Of a DNA stretch of 64,000 nt, positions 34,773 to 44,309 are shown in pieces (the first letter of the stretch is position 1; each line of letters starts with the position of its first letter). The position numbers and the translations under genes are program-made. Under the pieces are notes generated by a model. The model was given only the letters and a program-made list of their open reading frames with translations, ran no database searches and was not told the origin of the DNA. The stretch spans positions 122,849 through 186,848 of the forward strand of contig JAFXFO010000026.1 of the NCBI GenBank assembly GCA_017520425.1. Reading direction: 5' to 3'. This stretch comes from Lachnospiraceae bacterium (GTDB lineage: Bacteria; Bacillota; Clostridia; Lachnospirales; Lachnospiraceae).

Positions 34773-35207
34773 TTATTTCTGACGTTCGGAATATTTCTCC
34801 TCGCAATACTTACAACGATATACTTCTTTCGTTTCATCAGCAAGGAAGAAGATATGAGGCAGTTCCTGTTCGATGGAGGTGATACATCTGGGATTCTTGC
34901 ACTTGATGACATTCTTAATCTGCTTAGGCAGTACTAAGTCACGCTTGTCCACGATTTCACCGTCCTTAATTACGTTTACGGTAATATTGTGGTCGATAAA
35001 TGCCAGAATATCCAAATCAAGCATATCTATGGGGCATTCTACCTTCAGAATATCTTTCTTGCCTAATTTGCCGCTGCGGGCATTTTTGATGATAGCTACG
35101 GTACAGTCCAGCTTGTCCAGTCCTAAATGCTCATAAATGGATAAACTTTTGCCGGCCTGAATATGGTCCAAAACAAAGCCTTCTTCGATTTTTCCTACAT
35201 TCAACAT
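34773..35207 (-). CDS. pyrI: Aspartate carbamoyltransferase regulatory chain
   Basis: 144 aa. N-terminal allosteric nucleotide-binding domain, C-terminal zinc site C-x4-C … C-x2-C (CKNPRC near residue 104, CKYC near 134). Binds CTP/ATP and couples to the PyrB trimer. Separated from pyrB by 12 nt. Presence of pyrI means the first step of pyrimidine synthesis is allosterically regulated, as in enteric bacteria and some clostridia. Confidence 0.95.
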   Translation of the reverse strand: MLNVGKIEEGFVLDHIQAGKSLSIYEHLGLDKLDCTVAIIKNARSGKLGKKDILKVECPIDMLDLDILAFIDHNITVNVIKDGEIVDKRDLVLPKQIKNVIKCKNPRCITSIEQELPHIFFLADETKEVYRCKYCEEKYSERQK

Positions 35208-35219
35208 GTTTTTCTCCTC

Positions 35220-36131
35220 CTATACCAGTTCTAACAATGTAAGTATCAGTGCCATTCTTACATAAACACCGTACTTGGCCTGCTTAAAGTAAGCGGCTCT
35301 GGGGTCTTTATCTACTTCCACGGAGATTTCATTCACACGGGGAAGAGGATGAAGTACCAGCATCTCAGGCTTTGCCAGTTCCATCTTGGCAGTATCTAAA
35401 ATATAAAAATCCTTTAAGCGGATATAGTCTTCTTCGTTGAAGAAACGTTCTCTCTGTACACGGGTCATATATAGGAAATCCAGCTGAGGCATAACGGTTT
35501 CTAAGTTGGTAACCTCCTCGTAAGGAATATTATTAGCCTTCAATTCCTCTGTAATATAGTCCGGTACACGAAGCTCCTGAGGAGAGATAAAGATGAAGTT
35601 GATTCCTTCATAACGCTCCAGGGCGTGAATCAGGGAGTGTACGGTACGACCAAATTTCAAGTCACCGCACAAGCCGATGGTAAAGTTGCCGATGGTGCCG
35701 GTGAGGCTGCGGATGGTTAAAAGGTCCGTCAGTGTCTGGGTGGGATGCTGATGACCACCGTCGCCGGCATTGATTACCGGGATGTCGGACTTTTCTGCTG
35801 CTACCATGGGTGCACCCTCTTTGGGATGACGCATGGCACAGATATCTGCATAGCCGGAAATGACTTTTATGGTATCGGATACGCTTTCGCCTTTGGAAGC
35901 GGAAGAGGAGCCTGCATCGGAGAAACCTAAAACCTGTCCTCCTAAACGAAGCATAGCGGATTCAAAGCTTAATCGGGTACGGGTACTGGGCTCGTAAAAG
36001 CAGGTTGCCAATATTCTGCCGTCACAGGCATGAGCATATTTGGCCGGATTGTTTTCAATATCGTTGGCCAAATCAAAAAGCTTGTCCAATTCTTCGGTAG
36101 TAAAGTCCATGGGACTTAATAAATGTCGCAT
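35220..36131 (-). CDS. pyrB: Aspartate carbamoyltransferase catalytic chain
   Basis: 303 aa. Carbamoyl-phosphate site [15 protein letters not shown] (near residue 48), aspartate-loop region [11 protein letters not shown] (near 126) and HPLPRV near the end. Catalyses carbamoyl phosphate + aspartate to carbamoyl aspartate. GGAGG precedes the ATG. I found no clear PyrR-type attenuator in the 85-nt leader, though a small GGCT/AGCC hairpin occurs. Confidence 0.97.
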   Translation of the reverse strand: MRHLLSPMDFTTEELDKLFDLANDIENNPAKYAHACDGRILATCFYEPSTRTRLSFESAMLRLGGQVLGFSDAGSSSASKGESVSDTIKVISGYADICAMRHPKEGAPMVAAEKSDIPVINAGDGGHQHPTQTLTDLLTIRSLTGTIGNFTIGLCGDLKFGRTVHSLIHALERYEGINFIFISPQELRVPDYITEELKANNIPYEEVTNLETVMPQLDFLYMTRVQRERFFNEEDYIRLKDFYILDTAKMELAKPEMLVLHPLPRVNEISVEVDKDPRAAYFKQAKYGVYVRMALILTLLELV

Positions 36132-36185
36132 ATAGATGCCTCCTTCGTAATAATAGTTTGCAATAGGCTGTTTTTAGCCGAAAGA

Positions 36186-36214
36186 AAAGCCGAAGAATAA
36201 TCTTCGACTTTTTT
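36186..36214. terminator. Terminator between the nitroreductase gene and pyrB
   Basis: AGCCGAAGA/TCTTCGACT hairpin (one mismatch) flanked by A and T runs; on the minus strand it ends the nitroreductase transcript before pyrB. Confidence 0.7.
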
Positions 36215-36216
36215 AA

Positions 36217-36753
36217 TTATTGAAATGTTAATAATTCCTCTACAGGCTTTCTGCGAGGAGCAGTAGGTTCTTCTGCAGGATATCCTACAGGAATCAAAGC
36301 GATTACGTCACGTTCTGCAGGAACATTAAGAAGCTCGGCTACCTTGTCATCATCAAAAATACCCATGATAACAGTGCCAAGTCCCTTTTCATATGCTGCC
36401 AGACAAAAAGCTTCGCTGGCTACACCGGCATCATACATCTGCCAGCCATCACCGCGATGAGTGCTGAAGGAACCATCACGTTCATAACCACTACGTCCCT
36501 TGATCACGGTTACCGCGATTACCATAGGAGCGGAAGAAATAATTTCCCCATTGTGCGGATAGGCAGAAGTGCAATCAGCAACCTGATCTTTTAAAGCACC
36601 TTCTACGGCAATATAACGAACAATCTGAGTGTGCTTCCAGCTGGGAGCATAGGATGCGGTTTCTACGATTTCTGCAATCAATTCATGTGAAACAGGAGCG
36701 TCTGTAAAGCTACGGATACTTCTGCGTCCCATGATGCATTCTTTAGCATTCAT
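36217..36753 (-). CDS. Nitroreductase-family FMN oxidoreductase
   Basis: 178 aa. RRSIRSF near residue 9 (FMN phosphate-binding), PSWKHTQIVRYI (FMN-binding), and a C-terminal YEKGLGTVIMG and IPVGYPAEEP typical of the family. Cytoplasmic flavoenzyme reducing nitro, quinone or other electron acceptors with NAD(P)H; the physiological substrate is unknown. Short for the family, as with minimal clostridial forms. The gene has its own terminator. Confidence 0.88.
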   Translation of the reverse strand: MNAKECIMGRRSIRSFTDAPVSHELIAEIVETASYAPSWKHTQIVRYIAVEGALKDQVADCTSAYPHNGEIISSAPMVIAVTVIKGRSGYERDGSFSTHRGDGWQMYDAGVASEAFCLAAYEKGLGTVIMGIFDDDKVAELLNVPAERDVIALIPVGYPAEEPTAPRRKPVEELLTFQ

Positions 36754-36925
36754 ACGGTTACCTCCACTGTTTGATTCTGTCTATTATCATACCACAAGAT
36801 ATAGTACTATGCAAAGAGATTTTAGGAAAATTAATAGAAAATCTTAGAAAAAACATTGCAAGTTATAAGATTTTAAAGTATATTAAACTTGAGGGAAATT
36901 TTATTGAAAGCGGGAGGATTCTGAC

Positions 36926-37309
36926 ATGAGTACAATTGAGTTTGTAGAAAGAAAACGTTGGTTATTTTTCGGACTGCCCTTTACCTTTACCAAGTATACC
37001 ATTAAGGAAGATATGCTGACCATTGATCAGGGATTATTTAAGATTGTAGAAAATGACTGTTATATGTATAAGATTCAGGATGTGCAGCTGACTACCAGTT
37101 TGATTGAGAGGATTTTTAAGTTGGGTACCATTACGTGTTATACCGGTGATACGACCAATCCCAATCTGCAATTGATTCATATTAAGAATTCCAGGGCGAT
37201 TAAGGATTTTATCTTAAAGAAGTCAGAGGAAGCCAGAATTAAGAGACGTACCGTGAATATGCTGGATATCGGTTCCGGTACAATCAGCGATATTGATGAT
37301 GTGGATTAA
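36926..37309 (+). CDS. Small PH-domain (bPH2-like) protein
   Basis: 127 aa. No membrane helix. An 80-residue beta-rich core ([26 protein letters not shown]) followed by an amphipathic helix resembles bacterial PH domains (bPH2). The pattern '[20 protein letters not shown]' fits a PH-like barrel. Function unknown. GGGAGG precedes the ATG by 7 nt. Confidence 0.65.
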   Translation: MSTIEFVERKRWLFFGLPFTFTKYTIKEDMLTIDQGLFKIVENDCYMYKIQDVQLTTSLIERIFKLGTITCYTGDTTNPNLQLIHIKNSRAIKDFILKKSEEARIKRRTVNMLDIGSGTISDIDDVD

Positions 37310-37331
37310 GTGATAAATAGGAGTTAAGAGA

Positions 37332-37367
37332 ACGGGACTTTCATGGGTATGAAAGTCCTGTCTTTTA
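37332..37367 (+). terminator. Terminator after the PH-domain gene
   Basis: ACGGGACTTTCAT and ATGAAAGTCCTGT form a stem with one wobble and a 4-nt loop, followed by CTTTTAC. Confidence 0.75.
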
Positions 37368-37391
37368 CGTAAGAGAAAGATGAGAAGTCTT

Positions 37392-37799
37392 TTAGTGTGT
37401 TTTTGGTTTGTTTGAAATAGTAAGCTTTTCAAAGAATAACCCGGTTAAAAACCATAGTGGTGCATAATCCAAACGGATGACCTTCTGGATATTCCATTTG
37501 GCACGGCTGTAATCCCAAGGGCAGAGGTCCTTTTTGCTTAGCAGTTTGCCACTGATAAATTCGGCAGAAAAAATCAGACTCATGTAGGTGAGTCCCCGTT
37601 GAAGCAGACTTTTGTGACGAAGAAGCTTAAAAAGAGGAGAAAGAAAAGCGGCACTGCCGTAGATGGGAAACATCCATACAGAAGTTTTGCCCTTCAAGGT
37701 AAAGTCACGATTTCGTAAGGAACCCAGGGCGGTAAAGAGTATTTCAAAACACCAGCCGCTTAGTCCGCAGTGCAAAAAGTTTTTCAGAAGATTAGGCAT
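37392..37799 (-). CDS. CmpB-like small membrane protein
   Basis: 135 aa, four hydrophobic stretches (near residues 8–27, 45–60, 70–88 and 112–127). The opening GLSGWCFEILFTAL and the VWMFPIYGSA block match the 'putative ABC transporter permease' CmpB-type family (PF06541), which in clostridia usually stands alone. Its function is not established. It faces folC in a divergent arrangement. Confidence 0.65.
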   Translation of the reverse strand: MPNLLKNFLHCGLSGWCFEILFTALGSLRNRDFTLKGKTSVWMFPIYGSAAFLSPLFKLLRHKSLLQRGLTYMSLIFSAEFISGKLLSKKDLCPWDYSRAKWNIQKVIRLDYAPLWFLTGLFFEKLTISNKPKTH

Positions 37800-37841
37800 T
37801 TTATAAAGTGTCCTTTCGTAGTAATTTCTTCATTAGTATGG

Positions 37842-37847
37842 TATAAT
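37842..37847 (+). promoter_or_regulatory. -10 element of the folate operon
   Basis: A clean TATAAT lies 42 nt before the folC start; the -35 region (TAGTAA) is poor. No THF riboswitch is visible between here and folC. Confidence 0.4.
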
Positions 37848-37888
37848 AGGTGTTGTAATATACATGCAGGAACAATTTGGAGGTAGGG

Positions 37889-39178
37889 ATGAAATATACG
37901 GAAGCAGTAGAATATATGGAGTCTTTAAGTTCATATGGAATTGTGCCCGGTTTGGGGAATATCCGTAATCTGTGTGAGAAGCTGAAGGATCCTCAGAAGC
38001 ATTTGCAGTTTGTACATATTGCAGGCACCAACGGAAAGGGCTCAGTATTAGCCTATGTATCAACCATTTTGAAGGTAGCAGGCTATAAAGTGGGCCGGTA
38101 TGTGTCACCTACCATTTCCGAATACAGGGAGAGGATACAGATAAACAATCGTTCCATCACCAAGAAAGCCCTTGGTGAGTATGTGGAACGGATGAAGGAG
38201 ATTTGTGAGGAACTGGTGGCTGAAGGAAAGCCTCATCCCACGCCCTTCGAAGTGGAAACAGCCATGGCCTTTCTCTTTTTTAAGGAGCAGGGTTGTGATA
38301 TCGTGGTAATGGAAACCGGTATGGGAGGCAGACAGGATGCCACCAATATTATTGAAAATACGCTGGTATCAGTGCTGGTATCCATTAGCATGGACCATAT
38401 GCAGTTTCTGGGGAAGGATGTAACCGCTATTGCCGCGGAAAAGGCCGGAATTATTAAGCCGGGATGTCAGGTGGTAACGGCTTTGCAGGAACCGGAGGTT
38501 ATGCAGGTAATTGAGAAGCAGGCTGAGGAGTATCAAGTGCCGGTGACAGTTGCCGGTGAGGAGAATGCCCGTAAAATCCGTTATGGTCTGGAAAAGCAAA
38601 GGTTTGATTATGGTTCATGGAAGAATCTGGAGATTACACTGGCCGGAAAGCACCAAATCGGGAATGCGGTATTGGCCATAGAGGTGGTACAGGCGTTGCG
38701 GCAAAATGGCTATGAAATCACCGAAAAAGCGTTGCGGGCAGGACTAAAGGAAACACAGTGGCCGGGACGGTTTACATTGCTTGCAAAGAAGCCTTATTTT
38801 GTGGTAGATGGGGCTCATAATGAGGATGCTGCGAAAAAATTAGCAGAATCTATCGAATTTTATTTTACAAACAAGAGAATTATCTATATAATGGGAATCC
38901 TAAGGGATAAAGAATATGAGAAGATTATTGATTTGACTCATGGCTATGCGGATCAGATTCTCACCGTGGCTACGCCCAATCAGGCACGCACCCTGTCATC
39001 CTATGAACTGGCTACAGAAGTAGCTAAGGTTCATCAAAATGTAACGGCGGTGGATAGTCTGGAGGAAGCGGTGGAGATAGCGTATCTTCTGGCTGGGAAA
39101 GAGGATGTCATCATAGCGTTCGGTTCCTTATCCTTTACAGGGAAACTAATGAATATTTTAGAGAAAAGAAAGGCTTAA
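37889..39178 (+). CDS. folC: Folylpolyglutamate/dihydrofolate synthase
   Basis: ATG 37889 is used (GGAGGTAGGG directly upstream) rather than TTG 37877. 429 aa. P-loop AGTNGKGS near residue 48, [12 protein letters not shown] near 146, the Mur-ligase central domain and a C-terminal domain with DGAHNEDA (near 310). Adds glutamate to dihydropteroate and folates. First gene of a folate operon running to folBK. Confidence 0.93.
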   Translation: MKYTEAVEYMESLSSYGIVPGLGNIRNLCEKLKDPQKHLQFVHIAGTNGKGSVLAYVSTILKVAGYKVGRYVSPTISEYRERIQINNRSITKKALGEYVERMKEICEELVAEGKPHPTPFEVETAMAFLFFKEQGCDIVVMETGMGGRQDATNIIENTLVSVLVSISMDHMQFLGKDVTAIAAEKAGIIKPGCQVVTALQEPEVMQVIEKQAEEYQVPVTVAGEENARKIRYGLEKQRFDYGSWKNLEITLAGKHQIGNAVLAIEVVQALRQNGYEITEKALRAGLKETQWPGRFTLLAKKPYFVVDGAHNEDAAKKLAESIEFYFTNKRIIYIMGILRDKEYEKIIDLTHGYADQILTVATPNQARTLSSYELATEVAKVHQNVTAVDSLEEAVEIAYLLAGKEDVIIAFGSLSFTGKLMNILEKRKA

Positions 39179-39182
39179 GCTT

Positions 39183-39743
39183 ATGATAGACCAGGACAAG
39201 ATAAAAGAAGGTGTACGACTCCTGCTGGAGGGAATCGGCGAAGATGTAAACAGAGAAGGCTTAAAAGATACTCCGGACCGTATTGCCAGAATGTATCAGG
39301 AGATTTTCGGAGGCATGTATGAGGACCCTCATGAGCATCTGACCAAGGTGTTTGCAGCGGATGATGATGAGATGGTGTTGGAAAAGGATATTGTATTTTA
39401 TTCCACCTGTGAACATCATTTATTACCCTTTTTCGGCAAGGCACATGTGGCTTACATACCGGATGGTAAGGTGGTAGGATTAAGCAAACTGGCACGTACG
39501 GTTGAGGTGTATGCCCGCAGGCCTCAGATTCAGGAACAGATGACCGCACAGATTGCGGACGCCATCATGGAGCATCTGGCACCTAAGGGTGCTATGGTAG
39601 TGGTAGAAGCGGAGCATATGTGTATGACCATGCGCGGCATTAAGAAGCCCGGAAGCAAGACCGTAACCATGGTGAGCCGCGGCGTATTCGAGGACAATGA
39701 TATGCTGCAGAACCGGTTTTTTCAAATGTTAAGCGTAAACTAA
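39183..39743 (+). CDS. folE: GTP cyclohydrolase I
   Basis: 186 aa. Zinc site Cys/His in [13 protein letters not shown] (near residue 75) and [11 protein letters not shown] (near 140), active-site RRPQIQEQM. Converts GTP to dihydroneopterin triphosphate. It starts 4 nt after folC. Confidence 0.96.
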   Translation: MIDQDKIKEGVRLLLEGIGEDVNREGLKDTPDRIARMYQEIFGGMYEDPHEHLTKVFAADDDEMVLEKDIVFYSTCEHHLLPFFGKAHVAYIPDGKVVGLSKLARTVEVYARRPQIQEQMTAQIADAIMEHLAPKGAMVVVEAEHMCMTMRGIKKPGSKTVTMVSRGVFEDNDMLQNRFFQMLSVN

Positions 39744-39755
39744 GGAAGTATATAA

Positions 39756-40238
39756 ATGAACAGAGTAGATTTGATATTAGAGCATCCTAAGTATCAGGAA
39801 TACCTTGACAAAATAAAGCAGGCAGAAGAGAAAAGAATCTTCTGCCTTCATAATATGAATCATTTTCTGGATGTGGCAAGGATTGCATATATTATGAATT
39901 TAGAAGAAGAGTTGGGGATTGCCAAAGAAATCATTTATGCCACAGCCTTGCTGCATGATATCGGCAGATTTATACAGTATGAGGACGGGACGCCTCATGA
40001 AAAGGCAAGTGCAGAACTGGCAGAGGAACTGTTGCAGGAGACCGGCTTTGGAAAGAAGGAACAGAAGGAAATTCTAAGAGCCATCCGGGAACATCGAAAT
40101 AAGGAAATGGCAGAAGAAAAAAGTCTGGCCGGCATCATATATCGGGCTGACAAGGCAAGCAGGGCTTGCTTTGCCTGTGAGGCAGAGCAGCAATGTGACT
40201 GGGATAGAACCAAGAAGAATATGAGGGTGAAATATTAA
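39756..40238 (+). CDS. HD-domain hydrolase in the folate operon
   Basis: 160 aa. Metal-binding HD residues: HNMNHFLDV (near 32), LLHDIGRF (near 68) and REHRNKEM (near 113). Such small HD proteins often sit next to folE in clostridia and may dephosphorylate a pterin or nucleotide intermediate, a step for which this operon has no other enzyme (dihydroneopterin triphosphate to dihydroneopterin). That role is inference. It lies 12 nt after folE. Confidence 0.75.
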   Translation: MNRVDLILEHPKYQEYLDKIKQAEEKRIFCLHNMNHFLDVARIAYIMNLEEELGIAKEIIYATALLHDIGRFIQYEDGTPHEKASAELAEELLQETGFGKKEQKEILRAIREHRNKEMAEEKSLAGIIYRADKASRACFACEAEQQCDWDRTKKNMRVKY

Positions 40239-40262
40239 GGACTAAGAAACGGGGGATAAAGG

Positions 40263-41678
40263 ATGAATTATCCGGGAATATGGAAAGAATGTAAATTCTG
40301 CGGTATGCGTTATGAACAGGGGACTGCCAAGTGTCCCAAATGCGGTAGTGCCAATGCCAGATTGGTGATGCCCAAGGAAGTGGAAGCGGACCGAATCTTC
40401 TTTGCAGAGGAAAATGAAAAAAGAAAGAAAGTGCAGGCAGAAAAGCAGGCAAAAAAGAAAAGATCCTTAAGGAAGTGGAAAAAAGCTTTATGTACTATAG
40501 TGATAATACTGGCTATTATACTGTTGCTTTACATAGTAGGGAGCTTTTTGCTTGTCAAATGGGCATTGTGGATGAGTCAGAAGGAAACGGAGAAGTGGCT
40601 GGAAGACACGGAGAGCACTGAAAGTATCGTTACCAATATCAATATCAATGAAACGCAGGAACCCATCCGAGAGGAAGAACTGAGTGATGAAGAGTGGCTG
40701 AAATATGTGCTCCCCATATTAGATAAATGGTATGCTAAAAATGCTGACGAAGAGATTCTGAAAATACATAAGAAGGCCTTGGATGAAAACCGGCCCATGT
40801 ATATGTGGGATCATTACATGTATGGTGCAGCTCTTTATGATTTTAGTATTATAGAGGATATATGGGAGAGAGAACAGTCAGGTGAGATTCTGCAGGATTA
40901 TGAGAATGCGGATTTGCTGAATTATTATTTTATGTATTGGGACTTTGAAGATAGTTTCACATATACCGATGAAGAAAAGATGTGGTTGCAGAAGTATGTG
41001 GATGAGCTGCGTGAAGATGTGGAGTGGCGCTTGGGGCGTACGAATAGTGAATTGCAATCACTGTATGAGGATATGACAGCCGGACAGGGATATGTAGATT
41101 ATACAAAGGTAGTAGAATATGTGGAGAATAGTGAGATATGGGTTGCCAGTGCTGTGAAAGCTACAGAATCCATGGACGATGCGGCATGGATGAATAAAAT
41201 GTTTCCCGTATTGGACGAATTGTATGAGGCCGGAAACGATTGGGAGCTTATGCTGATATACTATAATACCGAATATCAACATAAAAACGGTCGCCCCTTT
41301 GAGCTGTGGGCGCATGGACATTATGTAGCTTATGTGTGGGATATGATGAGTATGGAGCAATTGTTGCAGAAAGTAGACGACGGTAAACGATTGTCGGAAT
41401 TGGATTATGGCACGATTCTCAAAACATATCTCAGATATGTGGATTATGCGGATGCGAATATTATGACAGAAGAAGAAATAGAGCGTTTTACGCCCTATTT
41501 CACCAGTCTGGAACAATGTGCTACCACATTGTGGGATTTCTCAAAGGGAGAATGGAAGGCCTTGTTGGAAAAATCGAAAAAGGAGTATGTTGGCGTAGAA
41601 GTTGAAAGGTTGATTCATAAGTGGCTAATGGAAATCGATCAGGCAAAACAGGCAGACGAGCCGGAGATAAGTGAATGA
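40263..41678 (+). CDS. Unrecognised zinc-ribbon, single-TM protein with two internal repeats
   Basis: 471 aa. Residues 9–28: CKFC…CPKC zinc ribbon; about 40–75 charged, Lys-rich; 75–105 a transmembrane helix; the rest is probably outside. Two repeats of about 105 residues (near 145–250 and 308–415) share the pattern W-x3-(L/F)P(I/V)LD … RP-x3-W-x-H-x2-Y … (E/T)-x-(A/D)…, e.g. ENRPMYMWDHYMY versus GRPFELWAHGHY, and VLPILDKWY versus MFPVLDELY. I do not recognise the repeat family. It separates the HD gene from folP (overlapping folP by 4 nt), so it is cotranscribed, though its link to folate may be accidental. Confidence 0.7.
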   Translation: MNYPGIWKECKFCGMRYEQGTAKCPKCGSANARLVMPKEVEADRIFFAEENEKRKKVQAEKQAKKKRSLRKWKKALCTIVIILAIILLLYIVGSFLLVKWALWMSQKETEKWLEDTESTESIVTNININETQEPIREEELSDEEWLKYVLPILDKWYAKNADEEILKIHKKALDENRPMYMWDHYMYGAALYDFSIIEDIWEREQSGEILQDYENADLLNYYFMYWDFEDSFTYTDEEKMWLQKYVDELREDVEWRLGRTNSELQSLYEDMTAGQGYVDYTKVVEYVENSEIWVASAVKATESMDDAAWMNKMFPVLDELYEAGNDWELMLIYYNTEYQHKNGRPFELWAHGHYVAYVWDMMSMEQLLQKVDDGKRLSELDYGTILKTYLRYVDYADANIMTEEEIERFTPYFTSLEQCATTLWDFSKGEWKALLEKSKKEYVGVEVERLIHKWLMEIDQAKQADEPEISE

Positions 41679-42535
41679 TAAGCAGAGATAAGAATGTAAT
41701 GCAAATTGGAAATAAAAGATTTGATGTGCAAAACCACACCTATGTGATGGGAATTCTGAACCTGACTCCGGATTCCTTTTCCGATGGTGGGAAATGGGTG
41801 GATAGAGACAAAGCCCTGTACCGTGTGGAAGAAATGCTGGCAGAGGGTATGGATATTCTGGATGTAGGCGGAGAGTCCACTAGACCGGGCCATACTACCA
41901 TTTCTGCAGAGGAAGAAATTGCAAGGGTGGTACCGGTGATAGAAGCCATCAAGAGTCGTTTTGATGTGCCCGTATCTTTGGATACCTATAAATCAGAGGT
42001 GGCAAAGGCGGGAATCAGGGCCGGAGTAGATTTGATAAATGATATTTGGGGGCTGAAAGAGGACAAAGCCATGGCTAAGGTGATTGCAGACAGCGGAGTG
42101 GCTTGTTGTCTTATGCACAATCGGAAAGAGGCGGATTACCGGGAGTTGATACCGGATATGCAGAAGGATTTGCAGGAAAGTGTGGAGCTTGCGTTGGCAG
42201 CGGGCATCAGCAAAGAAAAAATCATTCTGGATCCCGGCATCGGCTTTGGCAAGTCTTATGTGGACAATATGGAGGTGCTTCGGCGTATGGAGAACTTCCG
42301 TGAGTTGGGATATCCTCTTCTTTTGGGAGCCAGCCGTAAATCTGTAATCGGTCTGACTTTGGATTTACCTGTAGAGGAACGTTTGGAAGGTACTTTGGTT
42401 ACTACGGTAATGGCGGTGCTTAAGGGCTACGCCTTTGTAAGAGTACATGATATTAAGGAAAATGTAAGAGCCATTCGGATGGCAGAAGCAATAAAGCAGG
42501 GAGGTATGAGTATATATGGACGAGATTCGTATTGA
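41675..42535 (+). CDS. folP: Dihydropteroate synthase
   Basis: 286 aa. TIM-barrel signatures ILNLTPDSFSDGG (near residue 26), DVGGESTRPG (near 64), INDIWG (near 114) and GASRKSVIG (near 217). Joins para-aminobenzoate to dihydropterin diphosphate; sulfonamide target. Overlaps the preceding gene by 4 nt and folBK by 20 nt. Confidence 0.96.
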   Translation: MISRDKNVMQIGNKRFDVQNHTYVMGILNLTPDSFSDGGKWVDRDKALYRVEEMLAEGMDILDVGGESTRPGHTTISAEEEIARVVPVIEAIKSRFDVPVSLDTYKSEVAKAGIRAGVDLINDIWGLKEDKAMAKVIADSGVACCLMHNRKEADYRELIPDMQKDLQESVELALAAGISKEKIILDPGIGFGKSYVDNMEVLRRMENFRELGYPLLLGASRKSVIGLTLDLPVEERLEGTLVTTVMAVLKGYAFVRVHDIKENVRAIRMAEAIKQGGMSIYGRDSY

Positions 42536-43331
42536 TAATCTGGAAGTATATGCTTATCATGGTGTATTTCCGGAAGAAAATGAAAAGGGACAGCCCTTTT
42601 TTGTAAATATGGTATTATACGCGGATACCCGTAAGGCAGGACTGGCAGATGAGTTGACCTTATCCACTCATTATGGCGAGGTTTGCCATTTTGTAACCAA
42701 ATGGATGCAGGAGCATACCTGCAAGCTGATAGAAACCGTGGCAGAGAATATTGCTAAGGCTGTACTTTTGGAGTTTCCTCTGGTAGAGGCATTAGACGTG
42801 GAGATTCGAAAGCCTCAGGCACCCATTGGGCTGCCCTTTGAAAGTGTGTCCGTAAAGATACATAGGGGCTGGCATAAGGCTTATATTGCTATCGGCTCCA
42901 ATATGGGAGAGAAGGAAAAATACTTAAAGGATGCCATACAGGGACTGGCTGACCATGAAGAAATCCTGGTAAATGCTGAGTCTACCCTGATTACTACAGA
43001 GCCTTACGGTGGCGTGGAGCAGGACGTATTTTTAAACGGTATGGTGGAGATTAAGACCTTACTGACACCCCACGAATTGTTAGATTATCTTCATGAGCTG
43101 GAGGAAAAGGCCGGCCGGGAGAGAATCCTAAGATGGGGGCCCAGAACCTTGGATTTGGATATTGTGTTTTATGATAAGCTGGTGTTTGAGGATGATGTAC
43201 TTATCATTCCTCACGTGGATATGGAGAATCGGGACTTTGTACTAAAGCCCATGGTGGAGCTGAATGCAAACTATCGTCATCCTATTCTGCAAAAGACCAT
43301 GAAACAGTTACTGGATACTTTGGGAGTGTAA
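42516..43331 (+). CDS. Fused dihydroneopterin aldolase and HPPK
   Basis: 271 aa, a FolB–FolK fusion. Residues 1–117: aldolase with VYAYHGVFPEENEKGQPF. Residues 122–271: pyrophosphokinase with AYIAIGSNMG (near 126), LRWGPRTLDLDIVFYD (near 207) and IPHVDMENRDFVLKPM. Supplies the substrate for FolP. The fused form is common in clostridia. Overlaps the folP end by 20 nt and, on the opposite strand, the Gx transporter end by 24 nt. Confidence 0.94.
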   Translation: MDEIRIDNLEVYAYHGVFPEENEKGQPFFVNMVLYADTRKAGLADELTLSTHYGEVCHFVTKWMQEHTCKLIETVAENIAKAVLLEFPLVEALDVEIRKPQAPIGLPFESVSVKIHRGWHKAYIAIGSNMGEKEKYLKDAIQGLADHEEILVNAESTLITTEPYGGVEQDVFLNGMVEIKTLLTPHELLDYLHELEEKAGRERILRWGPRTLDLDIVFYDKLVFEDDVLIIPHVDMENRDFVLKPMVELNANYRHPILQKTMKQLLDTLGV

Positions 43332-43826
43332 AAAACGCCCCAGATATTTTTGGGCATAATGTGCACATAAGCCGGTGAAGAGACCGGTGATGATGCCACT
43401 AAGGATGAGAAAGGGAAGATAGGTGAGCGGTGCCAAAGAGCTTGTCAACAACATTGCCACACAGAGCTGGCCAAGATTGTGAAATAGTGCTCCGAAGACA
43501 CCTGTCAAGAACAGAAAGTGTCCTTTTAACAAACGATGAATCAAGTGCATGGAAAGCATGCATAATATACCACCGCTCAGGCTGTAAAACATGCTGATGA
43601 ACTGACTGAACAAGAAGGTGGTAATGAGAATACGTATCATCAGTACAGGAAAAGCTTCTCTTATGGAGAAGTTTTTCAGTATAATAAGCGTAACAATGTT
43701 GGCAAGGCCCAGTTTGATGCCGGGTATGGGCACAGGGACGGGCAACAGGCTTTCCACCCAGTACAGCCCAAGGGCTATGGTGGTGAAAAGTGCCAGTATG
43801 GTTAATTTGTGAGTAGACAGCTTCAT
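43308..43826 (-). CDS. Gx transporter family membrane protein
   Basis: 172 aa, about five to six helices. Resembles the Gx transporter (heptaprenyl diphosphate synthase component I) family: YWVESLLPVP, GLANIVTLIIL, GVFGALFHNLGQL. The biochemical role is not settled; family members often sit with NusG_II and ApbE genes. It is transcribed after the NusG_II gene (35 nt), both diverging from apbE. Its end overlaps folBK's end on the opposite strand. Confidence 0.75.
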   Translation of the reverse strand: MKLSTHKLTILALFTTIALGLYWVESLLPVPVPIPGIKLGLANIVTLIILKNFSIREAFPVLMIRILITTFLFSQFISMFYSLSGGILCMLSMHLIHRLLKGHFLFLTGVFGALFHNLGQLCVAMLLTSSLAPLTYLPFLILSGIITGLFTGLCAHYAQKYLGRFLHSQSIQ

Positions 43827-43860
43827 AAAGGTACCTCTTTAATATGGTGGTTGTAACCTG

Positions 43861-44259
43861 TTAATGTGTGATGGCATCCGGTGTGTCTGTAATCTCATCA
43901 GTAGGCTTCAGGGAAATCACCAGCTTATGGGGCAGACAGGTAATAGGAAGCAGGGAATTGGTGACAATTCCCTGTTTTACGCAAATTAAATCCGGGCAAT
44001 CCGCAGAAGAAATCCGGATAGAACCGGGTTCCACACAGATGGTATTGTAATGACCATCCTCTGTTTTGATGGTAAATTCGTAAGGATTATCCACTTCGTC
44101 TAAGGGGATGGTTTTGAAAAGTGTTCCGTCCACATGGATGTAGGCGGTGTATGACTCATCCCGACCGGGATACAAAAGAATCCAAAGCAGACTGAAGGTG
44201 CCGAGTACCAACAGGATAACCGATAATATGAAAGCTGTTTTGCGTGGATTTGATTTCAT
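43861..44259 (-). CDS. Membrane-anchored NusG domain II protein
   Basis: 132 aa. One N-terminal membrane helix (about residues 10–30) followed by a small beta domain with VEPGSIRISSADCPDLIC and ITCLPHKLVI, the NusG_II signature including its conserved Cys residues. The domain is extracytoplasmic. Usually found beside Gx transporters in Firmicutes. Function unknown. Confidence 0.75.
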   Translation of the reverse strand: MKSNPRKTAFILSVILLVLGTFSLLWILLYPGRDESYTAYIHVDGTLFKTIPLDEVDNPYEFTIKTEDGHYNTICVEPGSIRISSADCPDLICVKQGIVTNSLLPITCLPHKLVISLKPTDEITDTPDAITH

Positions 44260-44309
44260 AAAGCACCTTCCTTGTTTTTAAGGATAGTATAGCAGAAAGG
44301 AGCGGAAAA

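Noticed and set aside
37800-37888. THF riboswitch upstream of folC
   Set aside because: The gap is only about 90 nt and shows just a -10 element and RBS; no THF aptamer motifs were seen.
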